From positions 58,116 to 122,115 of the forward strand of contig CALKTD010000027.1 of NCBI GenBank assembly GCA_937997345.1: a DNA stretch of 64,000 nucleotides, read 5' to 3'. Shown piece after piece: positions 7,890 through 16,206 of this stretch. Position numbers and translations under genes: made by a program. The stretch comes from an uncultured Atopobium sp. (GTDB lineage Bacteria > Actinomycetota > Coriobacteriia > Coriobacteriales > Atopobiaceae). The notes beneath the pieces are model-generated. The model was not told the origin of the DNA and made no database searches. It saw only the letters and a program-made list of their open reading frames with translations. Every line of letters begins with the position of its first letter. Position 1 is the stretch's first letter.

Positions 7890-9929
7890 TTACCTCACCT
7901 CCTTTTGAGAACGCTCAAGATAAGGCACAAGACCATGCTCCTTCAGATACTCATCAGGCAGCTCGGAGAAACGATGGTGCTTACCAGGAATCTCCTTGAT
8001 AACAGGGTGAACCTCAAGTCCCAAATCTGGGTGGCTTGAACGAGGAGCAAACCTATCGCCTGTTGGGAAGTCCTCCGGAGAAGGAACAGAACCTGGTACC
8101 TGGTGAAGCCTAGTACCATCCTGTGCGCCTTCCTCAATGGAAAGAACAGAGCCGAGAAGACCGCGGGTGTACTCGTGAACAGGGTTGGTCAGAAGCTCAG
8201 TAGTAGCTGCCTGCTCAATAACCTGACCTGCGTACATAACGGTAATCTCAGAAGCAACCTCTGCAACAAGTGCAAGGTCGTGGCTAACAAAGATCATTGC
8301 GAAGCCAAGACGACGCTGGAGGTCATTCAAGAGCTTGATAACCTGCTTCTGAACAGTAACGTCCAGAGCGGTTGTTGGCTCGTCGCAGATAACCAATGAA
8401 GGATCGCGGGTGAGTGCCATAGCAATCAGAACACGCTGACGCTGACCACCAGAAAGCTCATGTGGATAAGACTCAAGCGTACGCTTTGGATCCAGGCCTA
8501 CAAGCTCTAGAAGCTCCTCTGCAGAACGAGTGCCTCCCCTGCTGGTAAGTTGCTTCATCTGAGAAGAGATAAGCATGGAAGGGTTCAGCGAAGACAGAGC
8601 ATCCTGGTACACCATTGCAAGCTCGTGACCAAGCAGCTTGCGGTGCTCTTCTTTGGAGAGCTTCAGGAGGTCTTGGTCTTTGTAGAGAACCTGACCAGTA
8701 ATGGTCTCTTTTGGATCAGTCAAGCCCATAATGACCTTGGTGGTAATAGACTTTCCGCAGCCAGACTCGCCGACCAGCGCCATGCACTGACCAGGACGAA
8801 CATCAAAGCTTACGTGGTCAACAACCTTGACGTCTCCATGAGACTCAAAGCTGATGCACAGGTCTTTAACGCTGAGCAGTGGTGCAACATCAAAGTCTGG
8901 CTTACGTCTGTCTGTTCTGGACAGCTCAACCTCTTTGAGTGCATTAAGTCTGCGCTCAAGGGACTCTGCCTGCTCTGCGTAAGCGCGAACTGGATCAGAT
9001 GCCAAGATGTCATCTGCACGCCTGGAATCAGAGTTCTCAGTGTCAACAGGAGCGCCAGGCGCTGCTGCCATAGCATCAGTAAGACCCTCGGAGAGGATGT
9101 TCAGTGCCAGGCAGGTCATCATAATAGCCAAGCCTGGGAAGAATGCCTGCCACCAACGACCAGCAAGAACGCCAGCACGAGCATCAGCCAAGATGTTACC
9201 CCATGTAGGAGTTGGCTCTGCAATACCTGCGCCAATGAAGGTTAAAGATGCCTCAAAGATAATTGCGTCTGCAACAAGCGTAACGGTAAAGACCATGATG
9301 GGAGCAATGCAGTTACGAAGAACGTGCTTCCATAAAATCCAAGGAGCACGAGCACCAGAAACAATGGTTGCCCTTACGTAATCCTCACCATACTCGCTAA
9401 CGATGTTTGCACGAACAATACGCGCAATCTGTGGCGTGTACATAAAGCCAATGGCAAAGATGATTGAAGGAACGCTGTTACCAAGAATAGAAACAAAGAC
9501 TGCTGCAAGTGCAATGCCTGGGAACGACATAATAATGTCGAGCACACGCATGATAACCTCAGAGACAGCCTTTCTAGAAACAGCTGCAATAGCACCGATA
9601 ATTGAGCCGCATAGCAGTGCCATGCCTGTAGCACCAAAACCAATGACCAGTGAATACTGACCACCATGGAGCATACGAGAAAGAATATCGCGGCCCTTAT
9701 CGTCAGTACCAAAAATAAATCCATTACCTGGAGCCTGACGAGCGTTGAAGATCTCAAGTGGGTTATGTGGAGCAATAAAGTTTGCAAAGATAGAAGCAAG
9801 AACAACAAAGACAAGAATGACAAGAGCAATCTTGGAAGCTGTCTTCATCTTCTTAAAGCCACCAAAGGTTGAACCCTTTGCAGCAGCTTCTTCGAGCTTC
9901 TCGACTTGTTTTTTTCTAATTTGTACCAT
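7890..9929 (-). CDS. Fused ABC permease-ATPase of the sialic acid cluster (SatC-like)
   Basis: A 679-residue fusion. Residues 30-290 are a DppC/OppC-type permease with an N-terminal TM at 33-52 and the cytoplasmic EAA loop at about 179-206. Residues 291-345 are a charged linker. Residues 350-660 are a DppD/OppD-type ATPase with Walker A GESGCGKS (387-394), LSGGQ (492-496), Walker B LVICDEP (512-518) and the oligopeptide-transporter C-terminal region. The same order of subunits, including one permease-ATPase fusion, is how I recall the Sat sialic acid transporter of Haemophilus ducreyi. This supports sialic acid as the substrate. There is no stop or frameshift in the linker, so the fusion is real at sequence level. 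Confidence 0.9.
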   Translation of the reverse strand: MVQIRKKQVEKLEEAAAKGSTFGGFKKMKTASKIALVILVFVVLASIFANFIAPHNPLEIFNARQAPGNGFIFGTDDKGRDILSRMLHGGQYSLVIGFGATGMALLCGSIIGAIAAVSRKAVSEVIMRVLDIIMSFPGIALAAVFVSILGNSVPSIIFAIGFMYTPQIARIVRANIVSEYGEDYVRATIVSGARAPWILWKHVLRNCIAPIMVFTVTLVADAIIFEASLTFIGAGIAEPTPTWGNILADARAGVLAGRWWQAFFPGLAIMMTCLALNILSEGLTDAMAAAPGAPVDTENSDSRRADDILASDPVRAYAEQAESLERRLNALKEVELSRTDRRKPDFDVAPLLSVKDLCISFESHGDVKVVDHVSFDVRPGQCMALVGESGCGKSITTKVIMGLTDPKETITGQVLYKDQDLLKLSKEEHRKLLGHELAMVYQDALSSLNPSMLISSQMKQLTSRGGTRSAEELLELVGLDPKRTLESYPHELSGGQRQRVLIAMALTRDPSLVICDEPTTALDVTVQKQVIKLLNDLQRRLGFAMIFVSHDLALVAEVASEITVMYAGQVIEQAATTELLTNPVHEYTRGLLGSVLSIEEGAQDGTRLHQVPGSVPSPEDFPTGDRFAPRSSHPDLGLEVHPVIKEIPGKHHRFSELPDEYLKEHGLVPYLERSQKEVR

Positions 9930-9933
9930 CGCA

Positions 9934-10890
9934 CTACACCGTCCTAATGCGTGGGTTAATCAAGATGTACAACATATCAACAACAATGTTGATGATGATG
10001 AAGGACAGTGCAACGACAACAACAACACCCTGAACAAGCATTGCTTCGTTACCCTGAATGCCCTCAAGAATAGCGGTACCCATGCCAGGAAGGTTAAAAA
10101 TAACCTCAATAACAACGGCACCACCCATGAGGTAACCAATCTTCAGACCAAGTGTGGTTACAGGGGTAATAAGAGCGTTGCGCAGTACGTTTCTTGCGAT
10201 GACGATTCGCTCTGGAATACCAGCGCCGCGAGCAGTACGGACGTAGTCCTTATCCAACTCCTCGACCATTGCGGTACGAACAATACGAGTCATCTGACCA
10301 GACATTGGAACCGCAAGCGCAAATGCCGGCATAATCATACGAGCAAAGTAGCCGCCAAGATTTACCGTAGGATCTGGTAGTGCTCCAGAGGCTGGTAGCA
10401 GCTTAAGCGTAGACGCAAAGACCAGAATCAAAAGAACTGCCAACCAGAATGATGGCGTTGCAAGACCGGCAATTGAGAATACGCGGATGATTTGATCGGG
10501 CCATTGATCTCTATAGAGAGCCGCAATAACGCCCAACGTAAACGAAACTATTGCGCCAATAAAGAGACCCATAAAGGTCAACTGCATAGTTACTGGCAGA
10601 GCCTTTGAAATTCTTGCAGCAACTGAATAGTGAGAAGTGCCGTAGGTACCCAAGTTTCCATGAGCAACATCACCGATATAGCGTACATATCTCACAGGCC
10701 ATGGATCATCAAGGCCATTCTCAATGTGATACTGCTGGATAGCTTCTTCAGAAGCAGACTCTCCCAAGGCATTGTATGCAGGATCAACATGCGAGAAAGA
10801 CATTAGGAAGAATACGAGAAAGGTGACGCCTAGAGCCATAATCGGCAGCGCAATAAGACGGCGTCCGATAAGACGTAATAGGTTGTTCAC
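9934..10890 (-). CDS. ABC importer permease of the sialic acid cluster (SatB-like, DppB family)
   Basis: A 318-residue DppB/OppB-type permease with a first TM at about residues 10-32, a large extracytoplasmic segment (35-95) and the EAA loop (EELDKDYVRTARGAGIP). It should pair with the permease half of the fused subunit. The start is GTG at 10890. The leader just before it reads GAGAGGGGGAGA, an unusually purine-rich Shine-Dalgarno region that matches eight bases of the complement of the C-rich loop of the candidate small RNA at 50083-50185. Confidence 0.9.
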   Translation of the reverse strand: MNNLLRLIGRRLIALPIMALGVTFLVFFLMSFSHVDPAYNALGESASEEAIQQYHIENGLDDPWPVRYVRYIGDVAHGNLGTYGTSHYSVAARISKALPVTMQLTFMGLFIGAIVSFTLGVIAALYRDQWPDQIIRVFSIAGLATPSFWLAVLLILVFASTLKLLPASGALPDPTVNLGGYFARMIMPAFALAVPMSGQMTRIVRTAMVEELDKDYVRTARGAGIPERIVIARNVLRNALITPVTTLGLKIGYLMGGAVVIEVIFNLPGMGTAILEGIQGNEAMLVQGVVVVVALSFIIINIVVDMLYILINPRIRTV

Positions 10891-10977
10891 TATCTCCCCC
10901 TCTCTCTTTAAAACAAACCGTACAAATAAAATTTGATGAGACTTTGCACATCTCAGGACTGAATTTTGCGAACAAGA

Positions 10978-11007
10978 GCCCGAGCGTTATAAGTAAAACG
11001 CTCGGGC
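10978..11007 (-). terminator. Hairpin between binding-protein and permease genes
   Basis: An 11-bp perfect inverted repeat (GCCCGAGCGTT with its complement) around a short A-rich loop. There is no long U-tract on the minus strand, so partial termination or 3'-end protection of the binding-protein mRNA is more likely than full termination. Such a hairpin lets the binding protein be made in excess over the membrane parts. Confidence 0.6.
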
Positions 11008-11045
11008 CCCAATGTATGAGATGCTAAGCGCGTGATGGCAACAAA

Positions 11046-12647
11046 TTAGCTAGCAGTAACTGTGTTGACATCAATGAAGGACAGGCCGGTGGTTCCGATG
11101 CCCTTGAAGCCCTTGAGAGCAACGCCGTTGCTGTTTGGCTTCTCGCTCCAAGAAGCGGTGAAGGTCTTAGCAAAGAGAACTGGGTACAGAGGCACGTTCT
11201 CAGCGATAATGTCAAAGCACTCGTTCCAAGTAGACTGCTGATCAGCACCAGACTGGCCAAGAGCCTTGGTCATAAGGTCGTGGAGCTTGGTCCACTCAGC
11301 AGACTCCTTCCATGGGCAACGCTTGGTCATCCAGACGTTATCGCCATACCACCAGTTAAGCAGCAGGTCGACGTCTGCGCCGAAGCAGGAAGGATCGCCA
11401 GGGGCAAGCAGGATATCCCAAGAACCGTCAACTGCGTCGATTGCAGCATAGGTTGCAGGAGAAGTATCGGAAACGATGCTTACATTAAAGCCAAGTGCAT
11501 CAAGGTCGTTCTTGACCTGAGTTGCCATGGACTTAACCTGCTCGTTATCGGTGGTGCGGAGAACAACATCACCTGGGGTAATACCGGACTCAGAAATGAG
11601 CTTCTTAGCCTTATCAACATCGTGTGCATAGACAGTGGATGCCTTGTGATAGTTAGCAAAGGAAGAAGGAAGGTAGCTGGTAGCAACCTCAGCCTGACCA
11701 GAGAATGCGTTTGCAAGCATCTTGTCTGTATCAAGTGCATAGAGGCATGCCTGGCGAACCTTAACGTTGTCCCAAGGAGCCTTGCCAAGGTTGAACATTG
11801 CGAAGCGGACACCAAAGCCCTGAACAGCGTCAACGGTGCAGCCTGCGCCCTTGAGCTGGTCTACAGCGTCTGCAGGGACCATTTCCATAGCAAGGGTGGT
11901 TCCGTCCTGCTGTGCGGTCAGACGAGCGGTTGGATCCTTAAGGACGTCATAGTGGAGCTTCTCATCCTTAGCAGGAGTTGCGCCGTTGTAGTTTTTGTTA
12001 GGAACAAGGTCAAGAGTGTTGTCAGAGATGGACTCAAACTGCCATGGACCAGAACCAACTGGCTGCTTCTTCATCTCATCCTGAGAGCTGCTTGCTGGAA
12101 CAACGCGAACAATAGACAGGCGCTCCTTGAGGAGGGAGAAGTTAGCAATAGTGGTCTTAACGGTGACAGTCTTGTCATCCTTCTTCTCTACGGAAGCAAT
12201 TGGAGAGAGCATTGGGACGTAGACGCTACCCTTAGCAGCGGAACGGTTGAAGGACTCAACAACGTCATCTGCCTTTACCTCGTTACCATCAGAGAACTTT
12301 GCGCCGTCACGGAGGGTAATCTCAAAGGTGTAATCGTCAACCTTCTTAGGATCAGCAGTAGCAAGCTCATTGAATGTAGAGTAGTCGTGGAAGTTAAGAC
12401 CATAGAGACCCTCAACTACCTGCCAGTTAACACCAAGAGCAAGTGCTGATGAAGTAGTAGATGGATCATAATTCTGGGTTGAATAAGCGGTACCAGCAGT
12501 AATTGTGCCGCCGCCTTCCTTTCCAGATGGAGCCTCAGCTGCCTTCTGCTGTCCACCACCGCAAGCGGTGAGACCAAGGCCAGCTGCAACAGTTGCTCCA
12601 CCAAGGAAGCCGCGACGCGAAAGTGGACGGTTAATAAACTCGCTCAT
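11046..12647 (-). CDS. Family-5 extracellular substrate-binding lipoprotein (SatA-like)
   Basis: A 533-residue SBP_bac_5 protein. The N-terminus has a Tat-type motif SRRGFLGG (10-17) followed by a lipobox LTAC with Cys29, so it is probably exported folded and lipid-anchored. The mature part shows the family pattern (WQVVEGLYGL, YTFEITLRDGAKFSDG, VRQACLYALD). It is the first gene of the transporter operon. Family 5 proteins bind peptides, nickel, opines or sialic acid; the nan genes and the fused permease-ATPase point to sialic acid. The gene is separated from the permease by a hairpin at 10978-11007. Confidence 0.88.
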   Translation of the reverse strand: MSEFINRPLSRRGFLGGATVAAGLGLTACGGGQQKAAEAPSGKEGGGTITAGTAYSTQNYDPSTTSSALALGVNWQVVEGLYGLNFHDYSTFNELATADPKKVDDYTFEITLRDGAKFSDGNEVKADDVVESFNRSAAKGSVYVPMLSPIASVEKKDDKTVTVKTTIANFSLLKERLSIVRVVPASSSQDEMKKQPVGSGPWQFESISDNTLDLVPNKNYNGATPAKDEKLHYDVLKDPTARLTAQQDGTTLAMEMVPADAVDQLKGAGCTVDAVQGFGVRFAMFNLGKAPWDNVKVRQACLYALDTDKMLANAFSGQAEVATSYLPSSFANYHKASTVYAHDVDKAKKLISESGITPGDVVLRTTDNEQVKSMATQVKNDLDALGFNVSIVSDTSPATYAAIDAVDGSWDILLAPGDPSCFGADVDLLLNWWYGDNVWMTKRCPWKESAEWTKLHDLMTKALGQSGADQQSTWNECFDIIAENVPLYPVLFAKTFTASWSEKPNSNGVALKGFKGIGTTGLSFIDVNTVTAS

Positions 12648-12673
12648 TTCTGCCTCTTTCTAAAAACTCTCCT

Positions 12674-12707
12674 TGCCACAACGTGGCACCAATGCCACTT
12701 GTGTGGC
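12674..12707 (-). promoter_or_regulatory. Two adjacent palindromes in the leader of the sialic acid transporter operon
   Basis: TGCCAC-AAC-GTGGCA (12674-12688) and GCCAC-TTGT-GTGGC (12694-12707) share the half-site GCCAC/GTGGC and sit 27-60 nt before the binding-protein ATG. They may be a tandem operator for a nan regulator or paired stem-loops in the mRNA leader. A possible -10 (TATAGT) lies just upstream on the minus strand. Which role applies cannot be told from sequence. Confidence 0.5.
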
Positions 12708-13008
12708 TTACATCTACATAACTATATGAAGAAAAGATATTTCTTCTGAAGACAGTTCGCCCAACGGTATTAATTTCTCGCTCATTGGCTGCTCAAAATA
12801 TGAAAACGTGTTTTGTTGTATTATTTACTGCATATAAATCTTAATAGCAGCTAAGAAGGCCCGCAGTTAGCGGGCTTTACTATTATTTTACCTTATCAAA
12901 TATATAAATTATTTAACTAACTACATAAGTAGTAATCATTGTCAACTACCGTTTACCGATGTTTTACTACCGTTTGCCTTTAGAAATTACGGATATGTTG
13001 TGGAGATT

Positions 13009-13046
13009 AAACAAGAGTCAGTCCAAAATCGGACCAACTCTTGTTT
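13009..13046 (-). terminator. Terminator of the 213-residue membrane protein gene
   Basis: Inverted repeat AACAAGAGT / ACTCTTGTT with an inner GTCC / GGAC stem, ending in a short T-rich stretch on the minus strand. It lies 25 nt after the stop codon at 13071. Confidence 0.75.
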
Positions 13047-13070
13047 TAGAACAGCGAAAACACCTCAAGA

Positions 13071-13712
13071 TTACTTGGTTAAATCCAAAATTCGTTCAGG
13101 GTTCGCCATAAAATCTAGATGTTCTTCCCCTAAATGAGATTCGATTATCTCTGATACTTGTTCATCATTTTTCTCGATGTGAAAATTTCCATCTGCTGGG
13201 CTATAAAATCCTAAATAACCATCTGATCGGTAGCATGGAGGCCATCCATTTGTTCCTGCAACTGTCCAAACCAAGCACGGTAATTTTTGCTTATGCATTT
13301 CTTGTAGCAGTCCAGCGTTCCTTGTTTGAATCCACATTTTTGGAGTTCCAAAATTAGACCCAATGGCAAATAGTCCTAAATCTTGCTCAACAGTTCCAAT
13401 AAGAACTCCATGAGAACTTATTGTCCAATAGAGGTCTATGTTCAATATTGCTGGACCAGCTTTACTAACGCCCAAAAACGGGCCAGCAATCTCTGTATCT
13501 TCCAAGTTAATGTTATCAACAGAAGTAAAATCTGACTTTGAACCATTTTTACAAGCATTATATTGTTGCACAACATACTGAGCTGCCTGCTTTTTTAACT
13601 CTGGTAGCCTCATAGTATTCAACTTAAAAAACCAGTTGTTAATCAGTAAGCCACAAATAACAAAAACTACCAATAATGACAGACCTTTTATAAACCTTTT
13701 CCTACGCTGCAT
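13071..13712 (-). CDS. Unknown membrane-anchored protein
   Basis: A 213-residue protein I do not recognise. It has a basic N-terminus (RRKRFIKG) and a single TM at about residues 9-28, then a mostly soluble domain that should face outside the membrane (N-in topology). Notable residues are a WTISSHGVLIGTVEQDLGLF stretch (about 95-115) and a WTVAGTNGWPPCYRSDGYLGF stretch (about 150-170). The ATG has an AGGTGA ribosome binding site. A 9-bp inverted repeat (ATTAGAGCT, 13726-13734 and 13770-13778) precedes it, and it has its own terminator, so it looks like a single-gene unit. It stands between the nan cluster and uvrC. Confidence 0.65.
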   Translation of the reverse strand: MQRRKRFIKGLSLLVVFVICGLLINNWFFKLNTMRLPELKKQAAQYVVQQYNACKNGSKSDFTSVDNINLEDTEIAGPFLGVSKAGPAILNIDLYWTISSHGVLIGTVEQDLGLFAIGSNFGTPKMWIQTRNAGLLQEMHKQKLPCLVWTVAGTNGWPPCYRSDGYLGFYSPADGNFHIEKNDEQVSEIIESHLGEEHLDFMANPERILDLTK

Positions 13713-13725
13713 CTTCAGTCACCTC

Positions 13726-13778
13726 ATTAGAGCTGCATGTAGCAATTGACGTAAGAGTAATGACTGGGTAGCTCTAAT
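13726..13778. promoter_or_regulatory. Spaced inverted repeat upstream of the membrane protein gene
   Basis: ATTAGAGCT and its exact complement AGCTCTAAT are separated by 35 bp, the nearer arm ending 14 nt before the start codon. It may form a leader stem-loop or be a looped operator. Nothing else in the sequence separates these options. Confidence 0.35.
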
Positions 13779-13853
13779 GATATTCCGAGAGAGCGTGCTT
13801 GAACAGTTCATCCGCCAGTTAATGGTCATATTTCAGCGTTGAATGAAAAAAAT

Positions 13854-13890
13854 AAGAATGGCATCCTAATACGACATAGCTGCCATTCTT
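13854..13890 (-). terminator. Terminator of the uvrA-uvrC operon
   Basis: Ten-base stem AAGAATGGCA / TGCCATTCTT followed on the minus strand by a run of seven T. It lies 32 nt after the small gene that ends the operon. Confidence 0.85.
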
Positions 13891-13921
13891 AAAGCAAATA
13901 AATCTATTGCATAATTGGGCT

Positions 13922-14155
13922 TTAGAGATTATGTTTCTTCATCCTTTGCTCAAAGAGCTCGTTGATAATCTTTGTCATCTCTTCAACTTGTTGAGTACTA
14001 GGTTCACCCTCAAATGTAGCGTATAGCTCTGGATGCTTCTGAGCAATATATTCGCAAGACTTGCTTGTTGCATGACCACGAACAAAGAACGGAATACGCT
14101 TAATGTACTCAGGATTTACTAGTGCCAAAATCTTCTCGTCTGCTGTTTTACTCAT
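13922..14155 (-). CDS. Small unknown protein at the end of the uvr operon
   Basis: A 77-residue protein of unknown function. The frame is open six codons further upstream, but the ATG at 14155 has a GGGGAGG ribosome binding site six bases ahead and overlaps the uvrC stop by only 8 nt, which suggests coupled translation. The sequence is mixed charged/hydrophobic with no TM; it has a probable C-terminal amphipathic helix (QQVEEMTKIINELFEQRMKK). It resembles no family I know. Cotranscription with uvrC is clear from the overlap and the shared terminator. Confidence 0.65.
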   Translation of the reverse strand: MSKTADEKILALVNPEYIKRIPFFVRGHATSKSCEYIAQKHPELYATFEGEPSTQQVEEMTKIINELFEQRMKKHNL

Positions 14156-16205
14156 GAGTTCCTCCCCTTGCATCTAACTTCTCATGTACAGCTGTTGAAG
14201 ATTCTTCCCAGGCTTTGAGTTCTTCATAAATAGTTTCTGCTAAATTCACAGAAACACCTTTTACCTGAGAGATGTCCTCAACACTTGCAGCCTTTAAGCG
14301 CTTAAAAGAGCCAAAATGGCGCATGATATCTTTTTTGCGTTTAGGTCCTACACCAGGGATTTCGTCCAGAATGGAGACAGTCATTGCCTTATCTCTAAGC
14401 TCACGATGGAAGGTAATCGCAAAACGGTGAGACTCGTCACGGACTTGCTTGATAAGGTACAAAGAAGCCGATCCTGTAGGCAACACAATTGGTGTGTCGT
14501 CCCAAGGTACAAAGACTTCCTCATCAGACTTGGCAAGGCCGCAGACAGGAATATCCAAGCCTAGCTCGTTAAGCTGATTGATAGCGGCGGTCAGCTGAGG
14601 CTTACCACCATCAACTACCAGCAAATCGGGCCGTGAACCAAAGCGCTCATCTGCTATACGCTCCGGACTATACCTTCTGCCCAGGACCTCTGTCATTGAG
14701 ACAAAGTCGTTTGCTTCGTCAAGCTCAGCGCGGATTTTAAAGCGTCGATACTGGCTTTTATCAGCCTTTCCGTTAGTAAAGACCACCATCGAAGCAACAG
14801 TAAAATTGCCGTGAAGTGTGGAGATATCAAAGCACTCGATACGCAGCGGTGGCGCATCAAGCGCAAGCGCACTTTCAAGCTGAAGGAGCGCTTGGTTAGT
14901 GCGATCATCGGCATAGCCCGTGCGAATCATATGGCGCATTAATACATGGCGAGCGTTAGCAGAAGCCATCTGGAGAAGACGGAACTTCTCGCCGCGTTGT
15001 GGGTGGTGAAGCACGCAGTTGTGGCCTCGTTTTTGCGTCAGCCACTCGGACAAAACCTCTGCGTCGAGAAGATCGATGGGCAGGTTAACCTCTGCGGGAA
15101 TGTCAGCGGTTTCGTCGTAGTAGCGCTTCAAGAAGCCCGAAACCAGCTCTTCCTCGGAAACGTCCAAGCCTTTGTCTAGGATAAACTCAACTGAGCGAAT
15201 GGTACGACCTTCTCGCACAACAAAAACGCAGGCGGCGGAAATGGTTTCTTCTCGATAAATGCCAATAAGGTCAATGTTGACCGAGGTAGGAAACGTGACT
15301 TGCTGGCGGTCATCGAGATCAGAGAGTGAAGTCAGACGGGATTTGAGTCGAGCTGCCTTTTCAAAATCCAGGTCAGCGGCGGCTTCTTGCATCTGGTCTT
15401 TGAGCTCAGAAACAATCTCGGAGCGATTTCCGCGGAGGAAGTTCTCTACCTGTCTAACGTTCTTTGCATAGGAAACGGTATCAATGGCTCCCACGCACAC
15501 ACCAGGACCCTTGCCTACGTGGTAGTCGAAACAGGGACGTCCCTTCTTTGCAAGCAGCAAGTTAGCAACGGCTGCGCCATCAGGGTCTTTTTCTAGCAGA
15601 CGTTTAGCACGCTTCCACTCTACGCACGTAGCGGAGCAGATAGGTACTACTTTTCTGAGTGTCTCAATAGTCTGGCGCGCAGCGTAGGAATCAGTGTAGG
15701 GACCAAAATAACGTGTCCCCTTCTTGTGTTTCTCGCGCGTGTATTTTATTGCTGGGAAGGTATCTGACTCTGTAATGGCAATGTAGGGGTAGCTCTTATC
15801 GTCTTTAAAGTCTACGTTGAAGTACGGGCGATACTGAGCAATAAGATTGCGCTCCAGCACCAATGCCTCGTGCTCGTTTTCTACCACGATGTAGTCAAAA
15901 CTGCGCACAACCTGCATCATCAGAGGAATCTTGGCACGATCATCTTGAAGCGTAACGTACTGCCTCATGCGAGCACGCAGGTTTTTAGCTTTGCCTACAT
16001 AGATAACCTTGCCGGAACCATCTTTCCAGAGGTAACAACCTGGATCAGTGGGAACCTGATCAACCTGTTCTCTAATGGATACCAGGTCATCTGAAGGCTC
16101 GGAAGAAAAGAGCGGCGCGAGTCCCGGCGCGCCCGAAGGCACGTAGTTGGGGTCAAGATTGTTCTGAGAGTTATCTTTGCCACCTCTGGCACCGCTTTTG
16201 GTCAT
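14148..16205 (-). CDS. uvrC: UvrABC excinuclease subunit C
   Basis: A 685-residue UvrC that makes the 3' and 5' incisions during nucleotide excision repair. Domains in order: a GIY-YIG nuclease (GCYLWKDGSGKVIYVGKAKN, from about residue 40), a UVR/UvrB-binding helix pair (DLDFEKAARLKSRL), a Cys-rich stretch (CSATCVEW), the RNase H-like C-terminal nuclease (RIECFDISTLHG; VVDGGKPQL) and C-terminal helix-hairpin-helix motifs (IPGVGPKRKKDIMRHFG). A 45-residue polar N-terminal extension precedes the nuclease domain. It starts 2 nt after murJ ends. Confidence 0.97.
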   Translation of the reverse strand: MTKSGARGGKDNSQNNLDPNYVPSGAPGLAPLFSSEPSDDLVSIREQVDQVPTDPGCYLWKDGSGKVIYVGKAKNLRARMRQYVTLQDDRAKIPLMMQVVRSFDYIVVENEHEALVLERNLIAQYRPYFNVDFKDDKSYPYIAITESDTFPAIKYTREKHKKGTRYFGPYTDSYAARQTIETLRKVVPICSATCVEWKRAKRLLEKDPDGAAVANLLLAKKGRPCFDYHVGKGPGVCVGAIDTVSYAKNVRQVENFLRGNRSEIVSELKDQMQEAAADLDFEKAARLKSRLTSLSDLDDRQQVTFPTSVNIDLIGIYREETISAACVFVVREGRTIRSVEFILDKGLDVSEEELVSGFLKRYYDETADIPAEVNLPIDLLDAEVLSEWLTQKRGHNCVLHHPQRGEKFRLLQMASANARHVLMRHMIRTGYADDRTNQALLQLESALALDAPPLRIECFDISTLHGNFTVASMVVFTNGKADKSQYRRFKIRAELDEANDFVSMTEVLGRRYSPERIADERFGSRPDLLVVDGGKPQLTAAINQLNELGLDIPVCGLAKSDEEVFVPWDDTPIVLPTGSASLYLIKQVRDESHRFAITFHRELRDKAMTVSILDEIPGVGPKRKKDIMRHFGSFKRLKAASVEDISQVKGVSVNLAETIYEELKAWEESSTAVHEKLDARGGTHE

Positions 16206-16206
16206 G

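Larger units (their letters stand above)
12648..13070. other. Intergenic region upstream of the sialic acid transporter
   Basis: This gene-free 423-bp stretch contains the leader palindromes at 12674-12707, an A/T-rich promoter zone (12715-12850), a hairpin at 12856-12878 and the terminator of the next gene (13009-13046). The 12856-12878 hairpin is GCCCGC-AGTTA-GCGGGC followed by TTTACTATTATTTTA on the plus strand. It resembles a terminator for a plus-strand transcript, but I see no plus-strand gene ahead of it. No further coding sequence is supported. Confidence 0.5.

Noticed and set aside
11280..12449. Plus-strand frame of 389 codons
   Set aside because: It is antisense to the sialic acid binding protein. 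No homology signal and no promoter or ribosome binding site.
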